Under the pieces are notes generated by a model, which saw only the letters and a program-made list of their open reading frames with translations, did not search any database and was not told the DNA's origin. A DNA stretch of 64,000 nt, from assembly GCA_964561475.1 (NCBI GenBank), contig CAZLPU010000018.1:5929-69928 (forward strand). Reading direction: 5' to 3'. Positions 1 through 8,697 of this stretch are shown piece after piece (positions within the stretch are counted from its first letter, which is position 1; each line of letters begins with the position of its first letter). This DNA is from CAYUYV01 sp964561475. Lineage in GTDB: Bacteria; Pseudomonadota; Alphaproteobacteria; JAJFIK01. The translations under genes and the position numbers were made by a program.

Positions 1-1857
1 GTCGATGCGGGCTTCCAGAAGATCGAGGGGCATGGCGCCTTTGGCCAGAACCTCATCGTGGAACATCCGCACATCGAAACCATCGCCCAGAGCGACCCGG
101 GCCCGCTCTCTCAGTTCCCGTAATTTCAGCTCACCAATCTTGTAGGCCAGGGCCTGTCCGGGCCAGGAGATGTAACGGTTCACCTCCGCCTCGATATTGC
201 TCCGGGACAGAGCGGTGTTTTCCAGCATGAACGCGATGGCTTCATCCCGGCTCCAGCCCAGGGCGTGCATGCCCGTGTCCACCACAAGCCGGCAGGCCCG
301 CCACATTTCATAGGACAGGCGGCCGAAATCTGAATAGGGATCCTGGTAGAAGCCCACCTCCAGGCCGAGACGCTCCGCATAAAGACCCCAGCCTTCCACA
401 TAGGCGGTGAACCGGGCGGACCGGCGGAAGTCCGGCAGATCCAATTCCTGGGCAAGAGCGATCTGGAGATGGTGGCCCGGCACCGCCTCGTGGAGGGACA
501 GAGCCTCCAATTCGTACAGGGGCCGCTCGTTGAGCTTGGTGGTGTTGACGTAATAGACCCCGGCCACGGTGCCGTCCGGCGCGGAGGGCTGGTAGTAGGC
601 GGTGGTGGTGCTGGCGGCGAAGGTCAGGGGGATCGGCTTGACCGTGTAGGGCACCCGGGGCAGCCGTCCGAACAGTTTGGGCAGTTCGCCGTCCATGCGC
701 TTGGAGATCCAGGCGGCGCGCATGAGCCGTTCGTCCGCGGTCTTGGGATAGAACTGGGGATCCGAGCGCAGGAAGGACACAAAGGCCTTGCGGTCCCCGT
801 CGAACCCGGCCCGTTCCACCACCTGGTCCATTTCCGCCAGGATCCGGGCCACTTCCCGCTGACCCAGTGCATGGATCTCCCGGGCGGTCATGGATGTGGT
901 GGTGTGATAGGCCACCGCGTGATCATAAAGCGCGGTGCCGCCTGGTACGGTGGAAATGCCTGCCTTGTCCCGGCACTCGGGCAAGTATTCATCCGTGAAG
1001 AACGTATAAAGCTCCTGGTAGGCGGGGATCACCACGTCCCGAACCGCGGCGAGGCCTTCTTCCTGAAGCCGGGCGCGCTCAGCCGCCGGAATGGTCTCGG
1101 GCATGGACTTGAAGGGTGCCATGAAACTGGAGGTGGCCGGATCATCCACCACATAGGATGAAATGGTCTCGCCGTAGCCGTCCATGGGGGCGCAAGCCTG
1201 GGCGACGCCTTCGCCGAGACCCTCCCGCAAAAGGGCGATGCCTTCCCGGTTGAAGCGGCCATAGTCATTCAGACGGGCCACATAGCTTTCGTAATCCGCC
1301 TGGGTGAAGAAGGGCAACCGCGCAGGCGCACCACCGAAACTCCGGTGCCAGGAGCCGGAGGTCATGAACACGGACAGCCGGTGATAGCCCACTTCAACGC
1401 TTTTCGCTTCCCGCCGGGTGATCTGCAAAAGCAGATTGCGGTTCAGGGCCTCGTCTTCGGACAAGGCGTCCGGGTCGATGGCTTCCAGCCGGTCCGCAAA
1501 GCGCCGGTTGGCCTCGGCCCGGGCCTGGAACGCCTCGGGGGACTGGGACCCCAGACGGTCGTCATAGTCGCGCACACCGCTGCGGGTGGCGAACAGGGGG
1601 TTTTGTTCCAGGGTGAAGGCCCAGTGGTCGTCGATCACCTGGGCGAGGTCCGTACTGGCATCCACCTCCAGAATGATGTCCGCCTGGGGGGAGTCTTCCT
1701 CCGGCAGCAATTCCAGGCTTGGCTGGGCATGGACCGGCATGGCGGCCAGGGCCAGGCTCAGGGCCATGGTCGCGGGACCCCAGTGGAGTGACCTTGCGCG
1801 CATGGCCTTCGAGGGCCTAAGACGTTCTGACAATTTCCGGGATGTCTTTGCAGGCAT
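1..1857 (-). CDS. DUF885 family secreted protein (metallopeptidase-like), 3' end outside window
   Basis: This is the 619-codon amino-terminal part of a DUF885 protein, open to the left edge of the window. The start ATG follows AGGAGG by a short spacer. The N-terminus looks like a signal peptide: basic residues, then a hydrophobic MALSLALAAMPVHA stretch ending at AQP, so export is likely. Toward the C-terminus the sequence LSLHEAVPGHHLQ carries the His-Glu...His-His pattern typical of DUF885, which is thought to be zinc-dependent peptidase-like. Substrate is unknown. The promoter should lie in the short divergent gap shared with the plus-strand gene starting at 2049. Family assignment is secure; enzymatic function is inferred. 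Confidence 0.85.
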   Translation of the reverse strand, partial: MPAKTSRKLSERLRPSKAMRARSLHWGPATMALSLALAAMPVHAQPSLELLPEEDSPQADIILEVDASTDLAQVIDDHWAFTLEQNPLFATRSGVRDYDDRLGSQSPEAFQARAEANRRFADRLEAIDPDALSEDEALNRNLLLQITRREAKSVEVGYHRLSVFMTSGSWHRSFGGAPARLPFFTQADYESYVARLNDYGRFNREGIALLREGLGEGVAQACAPMDGYGETISSYVVDDPATSSFMAPFKSMPETIPAAERARLQEEGLAAVRDVVIPAYQELYTFFTDEYLPECRDKAGISTVPGGTALYDHAVAYHTTTSMTAREIHALGQREVARILAEMDQVVERAGFDGDRKAFVSFLRSDPQFYPKTADERLMRAAWISKRMDGELPKLFGRLPRVPYTVKPIPLTFAASTTTAYYQPSAPDGTVAGVYYVNTTKLNERPLYELEALSLHEAVPGHHLQIALAQELDLPDFRRSARFTAYVEGWGLYAERLGLEVGFYQDPYSDFGRLSYEMWRACRLVVDTGMHALGWSRDEAIAFMLENTALSRSNIEAEVNRYISWPGQALAYKIGELKLRELRERARVALGDGFDVRMFHDEVLAKGAMPLDLLEARID

Positions 1858-1933
1858 TGGGGCCTATCCTCCTTCTGGCTGATTGATCGCGCCGGTGGCT
1901 GACGGGTCGTCGGCAAGCGTGCCTTCATCCGGG

Positions 1934-1967
1934 CCCGACTGCAAATCCGTCCCGACTGCAAATCCAT
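1934..1967. repeat. 17-bp direct repeat, two tandem copies
   Basis: The unit CCCGACTGCAAATCCGT at 1934-1950 is repeated at 1951-1967 with one mismatch (CAT in place of CGT). It lies in the divergent intergenic region between the DUF885 gene and the P-loop gene. No function is evident; it may simply be a slippage duplication. Confidence 0.8.
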
Positions 1968-2048
1968 CCCTGGGCGTTCCCGGCAGCGTTATTTTATCCG
2001 GGCTCTCCTGTCGCCTTTTCCCGTTTTTGTTGTAACGGAGCTTGGGCC

Positions 2049-2606
2049 ATGGCCATGACATCCCGCCGGATCCATATCACCGGGGCCTCGGGCAGCGGGG
2101 CGACCACCTTGGGCAGGGCATTGGCGGACCGGCTGGCGCTCGCCCATCACGATACGGATGACTATTACTGGCGCCCCACGGTACCGCCCTATCAGACAAA
2201 GCGCAGTGTGGAAGACCGTCTGCGGCTGATGGAAGAAGTGTTCCTGCCCCGGCTGGACTGGGTCTTGAGCGGCTCTCTCGACGGCTGGGGCGATCCTCTC
2301 ATCCCCAAATTCGATCTTGTGGTCTTTCTGTCCGTGGAGGCCGATATTCGCATGGCCCGGCTGCGGGACCGGGAAGCGCGCCATTTCGGCGTGCAGGCCA
2401 GCGCCCCTGGGGGCTGGCGCCATCAGGCGACGGAAGACTTCATCACCTGGGCCAGCGGATATGACGGCGGCGGCCAGGCCGGCCGGACGCGGGCCCGCCA
2501 TGAAGCCTGGCTCGATAGCCTGCCATGCCCGGTGCTGCGCCTGGACAGTACAAAGCCGGTCCATGAGCTTGTGGATGCGGTTGCCCGGGCCCTGGGGGAG
2601 CCGTAG
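2049..2606 (+). CDS. P-loop NTPase, adenylate-kinase-like small protein
   Basis: The 185-residue protein starts with RRIHITGASGSGATTLGRAL, a glycine-rich P-loop of the kind found in small nucleoside or shikimate kinase-like enzymes, although the usual GKS/T lysine is replaced (GSGAT). A hydrophobic strand, DLVVFLSVEADIRMARLRDRE, resembles the segment preceding the LID region of these kinases. Substrate cannot be told from sequence. An in-frame ATG at 2055 is an alternative start. It lies upstream of, and in the same direction as, the VOC and mazG genes. The missing P-loop lysine makes true kinase activity uncertain. Confidence 0.75.
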   Translation: MAMTSRRIHITGASGSGATTLGRALADRLALAHHDTDDYYWRPTVPPYQTKRSVEDRLRLMEEVFLPRLDWVLSGSLDGWGDPLIPKFDLVVFLSVEADIRMARLRDREARHFGVQASAPGGWRHQATEDFITWASGYDGGGQAGRTRARHEAWLDSLPCPVLRLDSTKPVHELVDAVARALGEP

Positions 2607-2699
2607 GCGCGCAGGACGCGGGGCCCCTTGCGCATCTGCGTGTCCGTCAATCAGACCCTGCCTTGGACAAAACCCTGTCTTGAACAAAGGAGAACAATC

Positions 2700-3068
2700 A
2701 TGAATGTGCAAGATCTGACGCCGGTGCTGAGAATTTTCGATGAGGCAAAAGCCAAGGAATTCTATGTGGATTTCCTGGAATTCACCGTGGATTGGGAGCA
2801 CCGGCACGAAGAGGGCCTGCCGGTCTACATGCAGGTTTCCAAGAATGGCTGTGCCATCCATCTCTCCGAACATCATGGGGATGTCTGCCCCGGCGGTGCC
2901 GTGCGTCTACGGATGGATGACGTGGATGGCTATCAGCAGCATCTCGCGGCCAAGGACTACAAATTCGCGCGGCCCGGTTCGCCCACGGATCAGCCCTGGG
3001 GCAGCCGGGAGGTCGATATCATCGACCCCTTTGGCAATACGCTGACTTTCCACAAGGCCATCGACTGA
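2700..3068 (+). CDS. VOC / glyoxalase-bleomycin resistance superfamily protein
   Basis: This 122-residue single-domain protein has the vicinal-oxygen-chelate pattern: an N-terminal LTPVLRIFDEAKAKEFYVDFL segment and a C-terminal REVDIIDPFGNTLTFHKAI segment, with an acidic residue near the expected metal position. The start ATG at 2700 is preceded by AAAGGAGAA with good spacing; an upstream in-frame start at 2628 lacks such a site. Members bind metals and either sequester drugs or act as small lyases or dioxygenases. Substrate is unknown. It lies 35 bp before mazG on the same strand. Confidence 0.85.
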   Translation: MNVQDLTPVLRIFDEAKAKEFYVDFLEFTVDWEHRHEEGLPVYMQVSKNGCAIHLSEHHGDVCPGGAVRLRMDDVDGYQQHLAAKDYKFARPGSPTDQPWGSREVDIIDPFGNTLTFHKAID

Positions 3069-3103
3069 CCGCATCCCGCGCCCGACCAAAAGGACCAGTG
3101 CTG

Positions 3104-3949
3104 ATGAGCGTGAAGGCTCCGGAAAACCGCCGTGAGATTGCGGCCCTGTTGCAAATCATGGCGGATCTCCGGCACCCGGACCATGGCTGTGAATGGGACC
3201 GGCTTCAGACCTACGAGTCCATTTCCCATTATACGGTTGAAGAGGCCTATGAGGTGGCCGACGCCATCCGGGAACAGGATATGGATGGCCTGCGGAAGGA
3301 ATTGGGGGACCTGCTCCTTCAGGTGGTCTTTCATTCCGCCATCGCCCAGGACCGGGGCGATTTCACCTTCGCCGATGTGGTGGAGTCGATCACCGACAAG
3401 CTGGTGCGCCGCCATCCCCATGTGTTCGGTACGGATGAAGAGCGGGCCGCAGGCGCCCAGCACGGCACCTGGGAAGCGCAGAAGGCGGAGGAACGGGCGG
3501 AGGCAGCCCGGCGCCGGGGCCGGGAGCGGGCCGGTGTCCTCGATGATGTGCCCCTGGCCCTGCCCGCCCTGACCCGATGCGTGAAGCTTCAGAACCGGGC
3601 GGCACGGGTGGGCTTCGATTGGCCGGACATCCATCCCGTGATCGACAAGATCGCCGAAGAGGCCCGGGAACTGGCCGACGAGGCCCGGGGCGGCGGTACC
3701 GCGGAGCGGATCACCGAGGAATATGGCGATCTCCTCTTTGTCATGACCAATCTGGCCCGGCACCTGAAAATTGATCCGGAGTCGGCCTTGGAAGCCGCCA
3801 ACGCGAAGTTCGAGCGCCGGTTCAGGGGCATGGAAGACCTTCTGGAGGCCCGGGGCCGGTCCATGGACGAGGGCTTTTCCCTGGAAGAGCTGGACAGCCT
3901 GTGGGATGCGGTGAAGGACGAGGAAAAGGCAGGCCGTAAGGCGGGCTGA
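3104..3949 (+). CDS. mazG: Nucleoside triphosphate pyrophosphohydrolase MazG
   Basis: MazG hydrolyses (d)NTPs to monophosphates and pyrophosphate and is a cytoplasmic housecleaning enzyme. The 281-residue protein has two MazG domains. The first carries EEAYEVADAI and KELGDLLLQVVFHSA, supplying the acidic metal ligands; the second carries EEARELADE and EEYGDLLFVMTNLARHL. Both the length and the RHPHVFG segment between domains match the family. ATG at 3104 is preferred because AAAAGGA lies about 9 bases upstream; a GTG at 3098 is the alternative. In alphaproteobacteria mazG is often close to hflX, as here, though on the opposite strand. Confidence 0.95.
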   Translation: MSVKAPENRREIAALLQIMADLRHPDHGCEWDRLQTYESISHYTVEEAYEVADAIREQDMDGLRKELGDLLLQVVFHSAIAQDRGDFTFADVVESITDKLVRRHPHVFGTDEERAAGAQHGTWEAQKAEERAEAARRRGRERAGVLDDVPLALPALTRCVKLQNRAARVGFDWPDIHPVIDKIAEEARELADEARGGGTAERITEEYGDLLFVMTNLARHLKIDPESALEAANAKFERRFRGMEDLLEARGRSMDEGFSLEELDSLWDAVKDEEKAGRKAG

Positions 3950-4036
3950 GGCCAGGGGGGGGGTACCGGCGGCCTGGTGATTCACCATGCCATCCGGAAG
4001 CGGATCAATCTTTGACAGCCCCCCATGGGCGGGGGC

Positions 4037-4708
4037 TCAGCCCACGTCTTTTCGGACCTGGGCAAGAAAGACCGTGAAATGGGCGCGGGCGGCCGGATTG
4101 GAGACGGCCTCGATTTCCTGGCCCATATAGGCCCGCAACAGGTGGAACCGGTCGCCCAGAGTGGCGTGGAACAGATCGGCGGACCAGAAGCGGATCCGGT
4201 GGCCCTGGCGGTCGTCCCGGCGATACTCCGCGGCACCCCGGCCACCATCCAGGGCCGTCATCTGGAGGGGGTCGAAATCCCGCCGGTCCCGGGCGCTCAC
4301 GCAGAGCAGGCCGCCGGGTTTGAGAATGTACCGGGAGGCTTCGGCGAACCAGTCCACCTCACCCTCATTGAGCAGATGAAGCGCCCGGTGGCTGAGGACC
4401 GCGTCCACCGATGCTTCTTCCAGGTCCGGATAGAAATAGGACTCATCCCGGATCTCGGCGCCCGCAATCACGCCATTGGCGGTCAGGTGTTTTCGCGCCG
4501 CCTCCCGCCCGCTGGCCGCCGCCTCATAACCCATGATCCTGTGACCTTCACCGGCCAGATAAATCATGTCCCGGCCATAACCGCAGGCAAACTCCGCCAC
4601 CAGCGACCGGGGCTCGAGCCAGTCATTCAGGATCACCGCCGTTTTGCTCGGCGTCTCGCCCCACATGTTGCCTTCCGACGCAAACCGTCGTTCCCAAAGA
4701 TCAGCCAT
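4037..4708 (-). CDS. Class I SAM-dependent methyltransferase
   Basis: The 223-residue protein begins MADLWERRFASEGNMWGETP, and its SAM-binding motif I is VAEFACGYGRDMIYLA. A motif II-like segment (VDAVLSHRALHLL) and the post-motif LKPGGLLCVSARDRRDFD complete a class I fold close to TehB and thiopurine-type methyltransferases. The methyl acceptor is not identifiable. ATG at 4708 follows a GAGAGGGG site; a GTG one codon upstream is possible. It is convergent with mazG and stands alone, with the structured repeat element directly upstream. Confidence 0.85.
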   Translation of the reverse strand: MADLWERRFASEGNMWGETPSKTAVILNDWLEPRSLVAEFACGYGRDMIYLAGEGHRIMGYEAAASGREAARKHLTANGVIAGAEIRDESYFYPDLEEASVDAVLSHRALHLLNEGEVDWFAEASRYILKPGGLLCVSARDRRDFDPLQMTALDGGRGAAEYRRDDRQGHRIRFWSADLFHATLGDRFHLLRAYMGQEIEAVSNPAARAHFTVFLAQVRKDVG

Positions 4709-4766
4709 CACCGCCCCTCTCTTAAAAATCAGTCTACGTTATATATCCATGTGATGGTGCATCCCA

Positions 4767-4939
4767 GCTAGTGGAGCGGCTCTGATGCTTGAGTCCCACT
4801 TTGCGGCACGCTCATCACTCAAGCGTCAGAGCCAAAAGCTCCACGAGAAACATAACCTTGCTCGTGGTTCTTATGGCCCAGACATTTGCAAACGGACGAG
4901 CCGCGAATGGGATGCAAATGTCTGGGCCGAACCACTAGC
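4767..4939. repeat. 173-bp mosaic element of nested inverted repeats
   Basis: The outer ends are inverted (GCTAGTGG at 4767-4774, CCACTAGC at 4932-4939). Inside, 4771-4794 pairs with 4817-4844 (GTGGAGC plus GGCTCTGATGCTTGAGT, one mismatch, with an AAAA bulge). CCACGAG at 4841-4847 pairs with CTCGTGG at 4861-4867. GGCCCAGACATTTGCA at 4875-4890 pairs perfectly with 4913-4928 and is extended by GGTTC/GAACC. The whole can fold as a closed multibranch structure. It sits between the starts or ends of minus-strand genes and has no ORF. It looks like a non-autonomous palindromic element or a structured RNA; sequence alone does not decide. Confidence 0.8.
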
Positions 4940-4971
4940 CCGGAACGCACCTTCCCTTCATCTGTCTTGGC

Positions 4972-5787
4972 TCACCGCACACCGATCATGCGGTTGCCGG
5001 AGGTGTAATTGCGCAGCCCCCGCTCGAACACAAGGACGCTGATCGCGAGGTAGCCCACGGATGCGCCCGCGACCGCCAGGACAAGGGCGGGATTGCCCGT
5101 GCGCACGGCTTCCACCGGCACGAGGTTGATGAAGCCGGCCGGCACGACCGTCAGCAGGATCACCTTGGCGGCAAAACCGAAACCGTGAGTGGGATAGGAC
5201 GCCAGGAGAACAAAGGACTCCAGCAACCGTTCCGGGACCACGCTTCCAACCCGCAGATAGAGCGGCAATGAGTGGGCCATGATGGTAAGGGCAAGGAAGA
5301 TCCCCGCCCCGCATACGGCCATAAAGACCAGGGCAACGACCTCCACAACCCCATGACCGGCAACGAAGACCCACAACAGCACGCCCGTCGCCATATCGCC
5401 CAAACCAGAGATCCGGCTTTCCCGGAACAGAATCCCCAAAAGAGGATGCCGGGGTGTGGCCAGATAGGTATCAAGATCCCCATCCAGAATGATCCGCGCC
5501 ATGTCCTGGACACCGCCGCAAATGGAAAACGCAAGACCATAGGCAAAAGCCGCCACCCCGAACAAGGTCAGCACTTCTTCAATGCCCCAGCCCCGCAGGC
5601 TGGAAAAATTGCCGAAGAACACAACCCACACCAGGAGGTACATGGCGTTCTGGATCACCATCATCACATTCATGGTGATGAAGAGCCGACGATCCCGCAT
5701 GACCGTGCGCAGAGCCATGGCCATGACCGTGCAGACATAACGGACGATACCGGGCAATCCGCGGACGGAAGTGTATTCCCGAGCCAT
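4972..5787 (-). CDS. ABC-2 type transporter permease (COG3694-like)
   Basis: This 271-residue membrane protein is the last gene of a three-gene ABC exporter operon. It has about six hydrophobic segments (for example MYLLVWVVFFGNF, FGVAAFAYGLAFSI, VFMAVCGAGIFLALTIMA) and the DGDLDTYLATPRHPL motif characteristic of the ABC-2 family permeases that pair with COG4586 ATPases. The start at 5787 lies two bases after the stop of the upstream permease. The reading frame is open further upstream, but that part is antisense-quality sequence overlapping the neighbour. Substrate is unknown; the family is annotated as uncharacterised export. Confidence 0.88.
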   Translation of the reverse strand: MAREYTSVRGLPGIVRYVCTVMAMALRTVMRDRRLFITMNVMMVIQNAMYLLVWVVFFGNFSSLRGWGIEEVLTLFGVAAFAYGLAFSICGGVQDMARIILDGDLDTYLATPRHPLLGILFRESRISGLGDMATGVLLWVFVAGHGVVEVVALVFMAVCGAGIFLALTIMAHSLPLYLRVGSVVPERLLESFVLLASYPTHGFGFAAKVILLTVVPAGFINLVPVEAVRTGNPALVLAVAGASVGYLAISVLVFERGLRNYTSGNRMIGVR

Positions 5788-5789
5788 GG

Positions 5790-6644
5790 TCAGTCTCCTC
5801 TCGTCAGAATGGTCCGCGTGGCCCGGGACTCCACATGGAAAAGGAGCCACAAGGCCATCACCAGCCAGAACACCTGGAGCCCGATCCCCGCGATCATCGT
5901 CAGCACCGGCGGATCGAAAACAATCCGGGCCGGAACCGTGAGGATGGCCGGAAAAGGCGTGGCCCAGGCGATGGTTTTCACGGCCTCGGGATAGATCGCA
6001 ATGGGCAGGATCAATCCGCCCAGGAAGAACATGGCCTTTTGTGTCATCCAATAGGCAGGGCGGGCCTGGGGGCTCCAGACCTCGATCAGGGCGATGCTGC
6101 CCATCATGACATGGATCAGCATGGTACTGAGGAGTACGGACACCACCAGAAAGGCACACTGACCCGGACCGAGGGGAAAACTCCCGGTCAGGGTAAATCC
6201 GACGATCCCTGCCGTCAGTGCAAAGATCGGCAGATCGAACAGAAGCCGCCCGAACGTCTCGCACAGGTTCACGACGATCATGCTCATGGGCCGATGCAGA
6301 GAGCTGGCAAACTCTCCGCGCAGCACCACGTCCCGCAAATCCCGGAAGGCCCGGCCCGCCGCCATGGCGACCAGTTCAGTCAGGGCCACATACCAGGTCA
6401 TCACTTCAGCATTGAGGGTCAGTGTCCCGTCCAGCTCCTCGAAGGGGGTGATGGCGAAAATGTTGTTGAACACCACCGTCAGCAGAACGAAGGTGAACAG
6501 CGGGAACAGCAGCACGAACCGCTCCTGCCGGGCCTGGCGCCAACCCAAGGCGACGAAGGTCAGAAGACCCGGCGACACCTCCCGGCGAACGATGAGCCCC
6601 GTGGAGAGCCTCGGCACTGTCAGGTCACGAACATGTCCGGTCAT
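5790..6644 (-). CDS. ABC-2 type transporter permease (COG4587-like)
   Basis: This 284-residue multi-pass inner-membrane protein is the middle gene of the exporter operon. Hydrophobic segments include FVLLFPLFTFVLLTVVF, PIFALTAGIVGFTLTG and AFLVVSVLLSTMLIHVMMG. Between the first two there is the conserved cytosolic stretch with RGEFASSLHRPMS that these permeases use to contact the ATPase. Its start overlaps the end of the ATPase gene by four bases (ATGA) and its stop is two bases before the next permease, so the three are translationally coupled. It likely forms a heterodimeric channel with the product of 4972-5787. Confidence 0.88.
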   Translation of the reverse strand: MTGHVRDLTVPRLSTGLIVRREVSPGLLTFVALGWRQARQERFVLLFPLFTFVLLTVVFNNIFAITPFEELDGTLTLNAEVMTWYVALTELVAMAAGRAFRDLRDVVLRGEFASSLHRPMSMIVVNLCETFGRLLFDLPIFALTAGIVGFTLTGSFPLGPGQCAFLVVSVLLSTMLIHVMMGSIALIEVWSPQARPAYWMTQKAMFFLGGLILPIAIYPEAVKTIAWATPFPAILTVPARIVFDPPVLTMIAGIGLQVFWLVMALWLLFHVESRATRTILTRGD

Positions 6645-7582
6645 GGTCCGTCTCCGTAAAGCTGGCGGATGATCGACTCAAGGGGTGCGGCCTCGATGGA
6701 CAGATCCCGCACGGACAACCTGTCCAGGGCGATGCCCACCACCTGATCGGCCCGGATGCGGCTCTGGTCCACACTCAGGGTGAGCCGGTGGCGGGCCCGG
6801 CCGGTAACGCGCACCCCTGGCAGGTCCAGGGCATCACCCGGGTCCGGGTGCTCCTCATCCGTCACCAGATCGATCTGACGGGCGGACAGGAACTCCGACC
6901 GCAGGTCCGACAAGGGCTTGTCCAGGAGGATGCGGCCGTCATTGATCAGAATGACCCGGTCACAGATTTCCTCAATGTCGCCCATGTCATGGCTGGTGAG
7001 GACGATGGCCGTATCCTCCGTGTCCGCCAGATGTTTCAGGTGTTCGCGCAGAAGCGCCTTTGCGGTGACATCCAGCCCGATCGTGGGCTCATCCAGGAAC
7101 AGCACCTGGGGCCGGTGCAGCAGGCTTCCGGCGATCTCACAGCGCATACGCTGGCCAAGGGACAGGCTCTTCACCGGCCGGTCGATCAGGTGACCGATGC
7201 GCAGGACATTGGCGATATGCTCCGTCCGTGCCCGGAAATCCCGGGCGGAGATGGCATACATGGCCCGGAGCAGTTCGAAACTGTCCTTCACCTCCAGATG
7301 ATGCCAGAGCTGGCTGCGCTGGCCGAAGACCACACCGATCCTGTGGGCCAGCCGCTGACGCTCCGCCCAAGGCACAATGCCTGACACGGTGGCGTCGCCG
7401 CCGGTGGGATAGAGAATGCCCGTGAGCATTTTCAGGGTGGTGGACTTGCCCGCCCCGTTCGGTCCGATGAACGCCACCCGTTCCCCCGGCGCGATGGCGA
7501 AGGACACCCCGTCCACGGCGGTGAAGGGTTCGGCGTTCTTGCGGTCGAAACGTTTGGTCAGTCCATTGACGGTCACAATCAT
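6641..7582 (-). CDS. ABC transporter ATP-binding protein (COG4586-like)
   Basis: The ATPase subunit of the exporter operon, 313 residues. It shows Walker A GPNGAGKST, Q-loop GVVFGQRSQLWHH, an LSLGQRMRCE signature, Walker B VLFLDEPTIGLD and the H-loop LTSHDM. The variant signature and the SQLWHHLEVKDSFELL segment are typical of COG4586 ATPases. The C-terminal extension of about 80 residues after the H-loop is also typical. ATG at 7582 is preferred with GAGG upstream; an ATG at 7609 is in frame. It is the first gene of the operon, so the promoter should lie at about 7585-7690. Confidence 0.9.
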   Translation of the reverse strand: MIVTVNGLTKRFDRKNAEPFTAVDGVSFAIAPGERVAFIGPNGAGKSTTLKMLTGILYPTGGDATVSGIVPWAERQRLAHRIGVVFGQRSQLWHHLEVKDSFELLRAMYAISARDFRARTEHIANVLRIGHLIDRPVKSLSLGQRMRCEIAGSLLHRPQVLFLDEPTIGLDVTAKALLREHLKHLADTEDTAIVLTSHDMGDIEEICDRVILINDGRILLDKPLSDLRSEFLSARQIDLVTDEEHPDPGDALDLPGVRVTGRARHRLTLSVDQSRIRADQVVGIALDRLSVRDLSIEAAPLESIIRQLYGDGP

Positions 7583-7699
7583 GACAGGCCTCACGGTTTC
7601 CGCCCTCAAGGGAAGAAGCGCGACAGCCCAGATTTACCGAAGGATTTTGGGGGATCTGTCAGCCGCTTCCGTTGGAGGGCTGACAGGGTTGGGAGCAGG

Positions 7700-7864
7700 T
7701 CAGCCTTGGTCGAACGGATTGGATTGCGCCGCATACGCGCCGGAAAGCGCCACGGCCACCGGAAGAACAATGGTCATGGTCACGCTCTTGGCGGCAGACG
7801 CAGTCATGCGCGCAGGGCGATAGCCCTGGGTGCAATGGCCGGTGCTGGTCCAACGGGTGGTCAT
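7700..7864 (-). CDS. Possible small secreted peptide (54 aa)
   Basis: A short ORF that reads as a basic N-terminus followed by the hydrophobic stretch SVTMTIVLPVAVALSGAYAAQ and then only nine residues, SNPFDQG at the end, resembling a signal peptide with a tiny mature part. The ATG at 7864 has GGAAGAGA upstream with fair spacing. It lies between the exporter operon and a secreted protein gene on the same strand. There is no homology argument, so this is a weak call. Confidence 0.3.
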   Translation of the reverse strand: MTTRWTSTGHCTQGYRPARMTASAAKSVTMTIVLPVAVALSGAYAAQSNPFDQG

Positions 7865-7995
7865 GACGTGTCTCTTCCAAATTCCGGATGACAAGACTTC
7901 GATGGCCGTAGATGTACACGCAAAGGCACGATTTGGAAACCGCCTTTTTGGCCAAAATGATTCGTGCCGCGATAGTCCGGGTGCCGGATAAGGCT

Positions 7996-8025
7996 GATCA
8001 GCGATTAGGGGATCAGCGATTAGGG
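7996..8025. repeat. 15-bp tandem duplication spanning a stop codon
   Basis: GATCAGCGATTAGGG occurs at 7996-8010 and again at 8011-8025. The right copy contains the TGA stop (minus strand) of the secreted protein gene at 8013-8546 and the left copy holds the same TGA again, so the duplication left the protein end unchanged. Confidence 0.8.
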
Positions 8026-8546
8026 GAAGACCGGACGGATGGGGCACATTGTCTGATCCCATTCCGGGCGACGTGCTCCACATTGCGCACACCGGCCTCG
8101 CAGTGATTGACGAAGGTTTCCTCCCCGGGGAAGTCCTTCACGATCTCATCGCCGGAATGTTCCACGAGGACCAGCAGATCGGTGATCACATCCTGCTGGT
8201 CCGGCGTGATGCATTGGGTCTGCTTGACCGCGTTCACCAGCCATTCCTCAACGGTTCTGGTCAGCTTGGTGCAGTCTTCCACGACCTTGCTGTATTTCGG
8301 GTCGCCCTGGATGCCGAAGCGGTCCCGGCTCGTGCCCACATCCCCGTTCTTGATCCGGTATTCGACACTGTCCAGATGCTTGCGCACCCGGTCGACCACG
8401 GTCTCTGCCTGAGTTTGGGCCTGAGTTTGGGCCTGAGTCTGGGCCTGGGTTTGGGCCAGACTTTCGGTCGAGGTGACAGGCATGAGGGCCATGCTGCTCA
8501 GGCTCACGGCCAGAATGACGGTGGAAAGACTGGGTAGACGCCCCAT
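8013..8546 (-). CDS. Secreted protein with AQTQ repeats, unknown function
   Basis: This 177-residue protein has an N-terminal signal peptide (LSTVILAVSLSSMALMPV, then AQ). The mature protein opens with a run of about four QTQA repeats encoded by near-identical 12-bp DNA units around 8408-8455, a likely slippage site. The rest, with VVDRVRKHLDSVEYRIKNG and CITPDQQDVITDLLVLVEHS, is hydrophilic and helical, with three cysteines. I do not recognise a domain. It is monocistronic or at the end of a short unit, downstream of the phosphatase gene on the same strand. Confidence 0.7.
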   Translation of the reverse strand: MGRLPSLSTVILAVSLSSMALMPVTSTESLAQTQAQTQAQTQAQTQAETVVDRVRKHLDSVEYRIKNGDVGTSRDRFGIQGDPKYSKVVEDCTKLTRTVEEWLVNAVKQTQCITPDQQDVITDLLVLVEHSGDEIVKDFPGEETFVNHCEAGVRNVEHVARNGIRQCAPSVRSSPNR

Positions 8547-8697
8547 TGTTCCGCTCCCATACTGCGCCGTCCTTACGCAGGTCTGACGGCGTCCTCTAAC
8601 ATGACAAAACTATTTCAGGGAGCCGCGTAAAGTCACCCTTCCATACGGTAATGCGAGACCTTGGTCGGGCCATTGCACCCCATCCGTAGGGTGAGCA

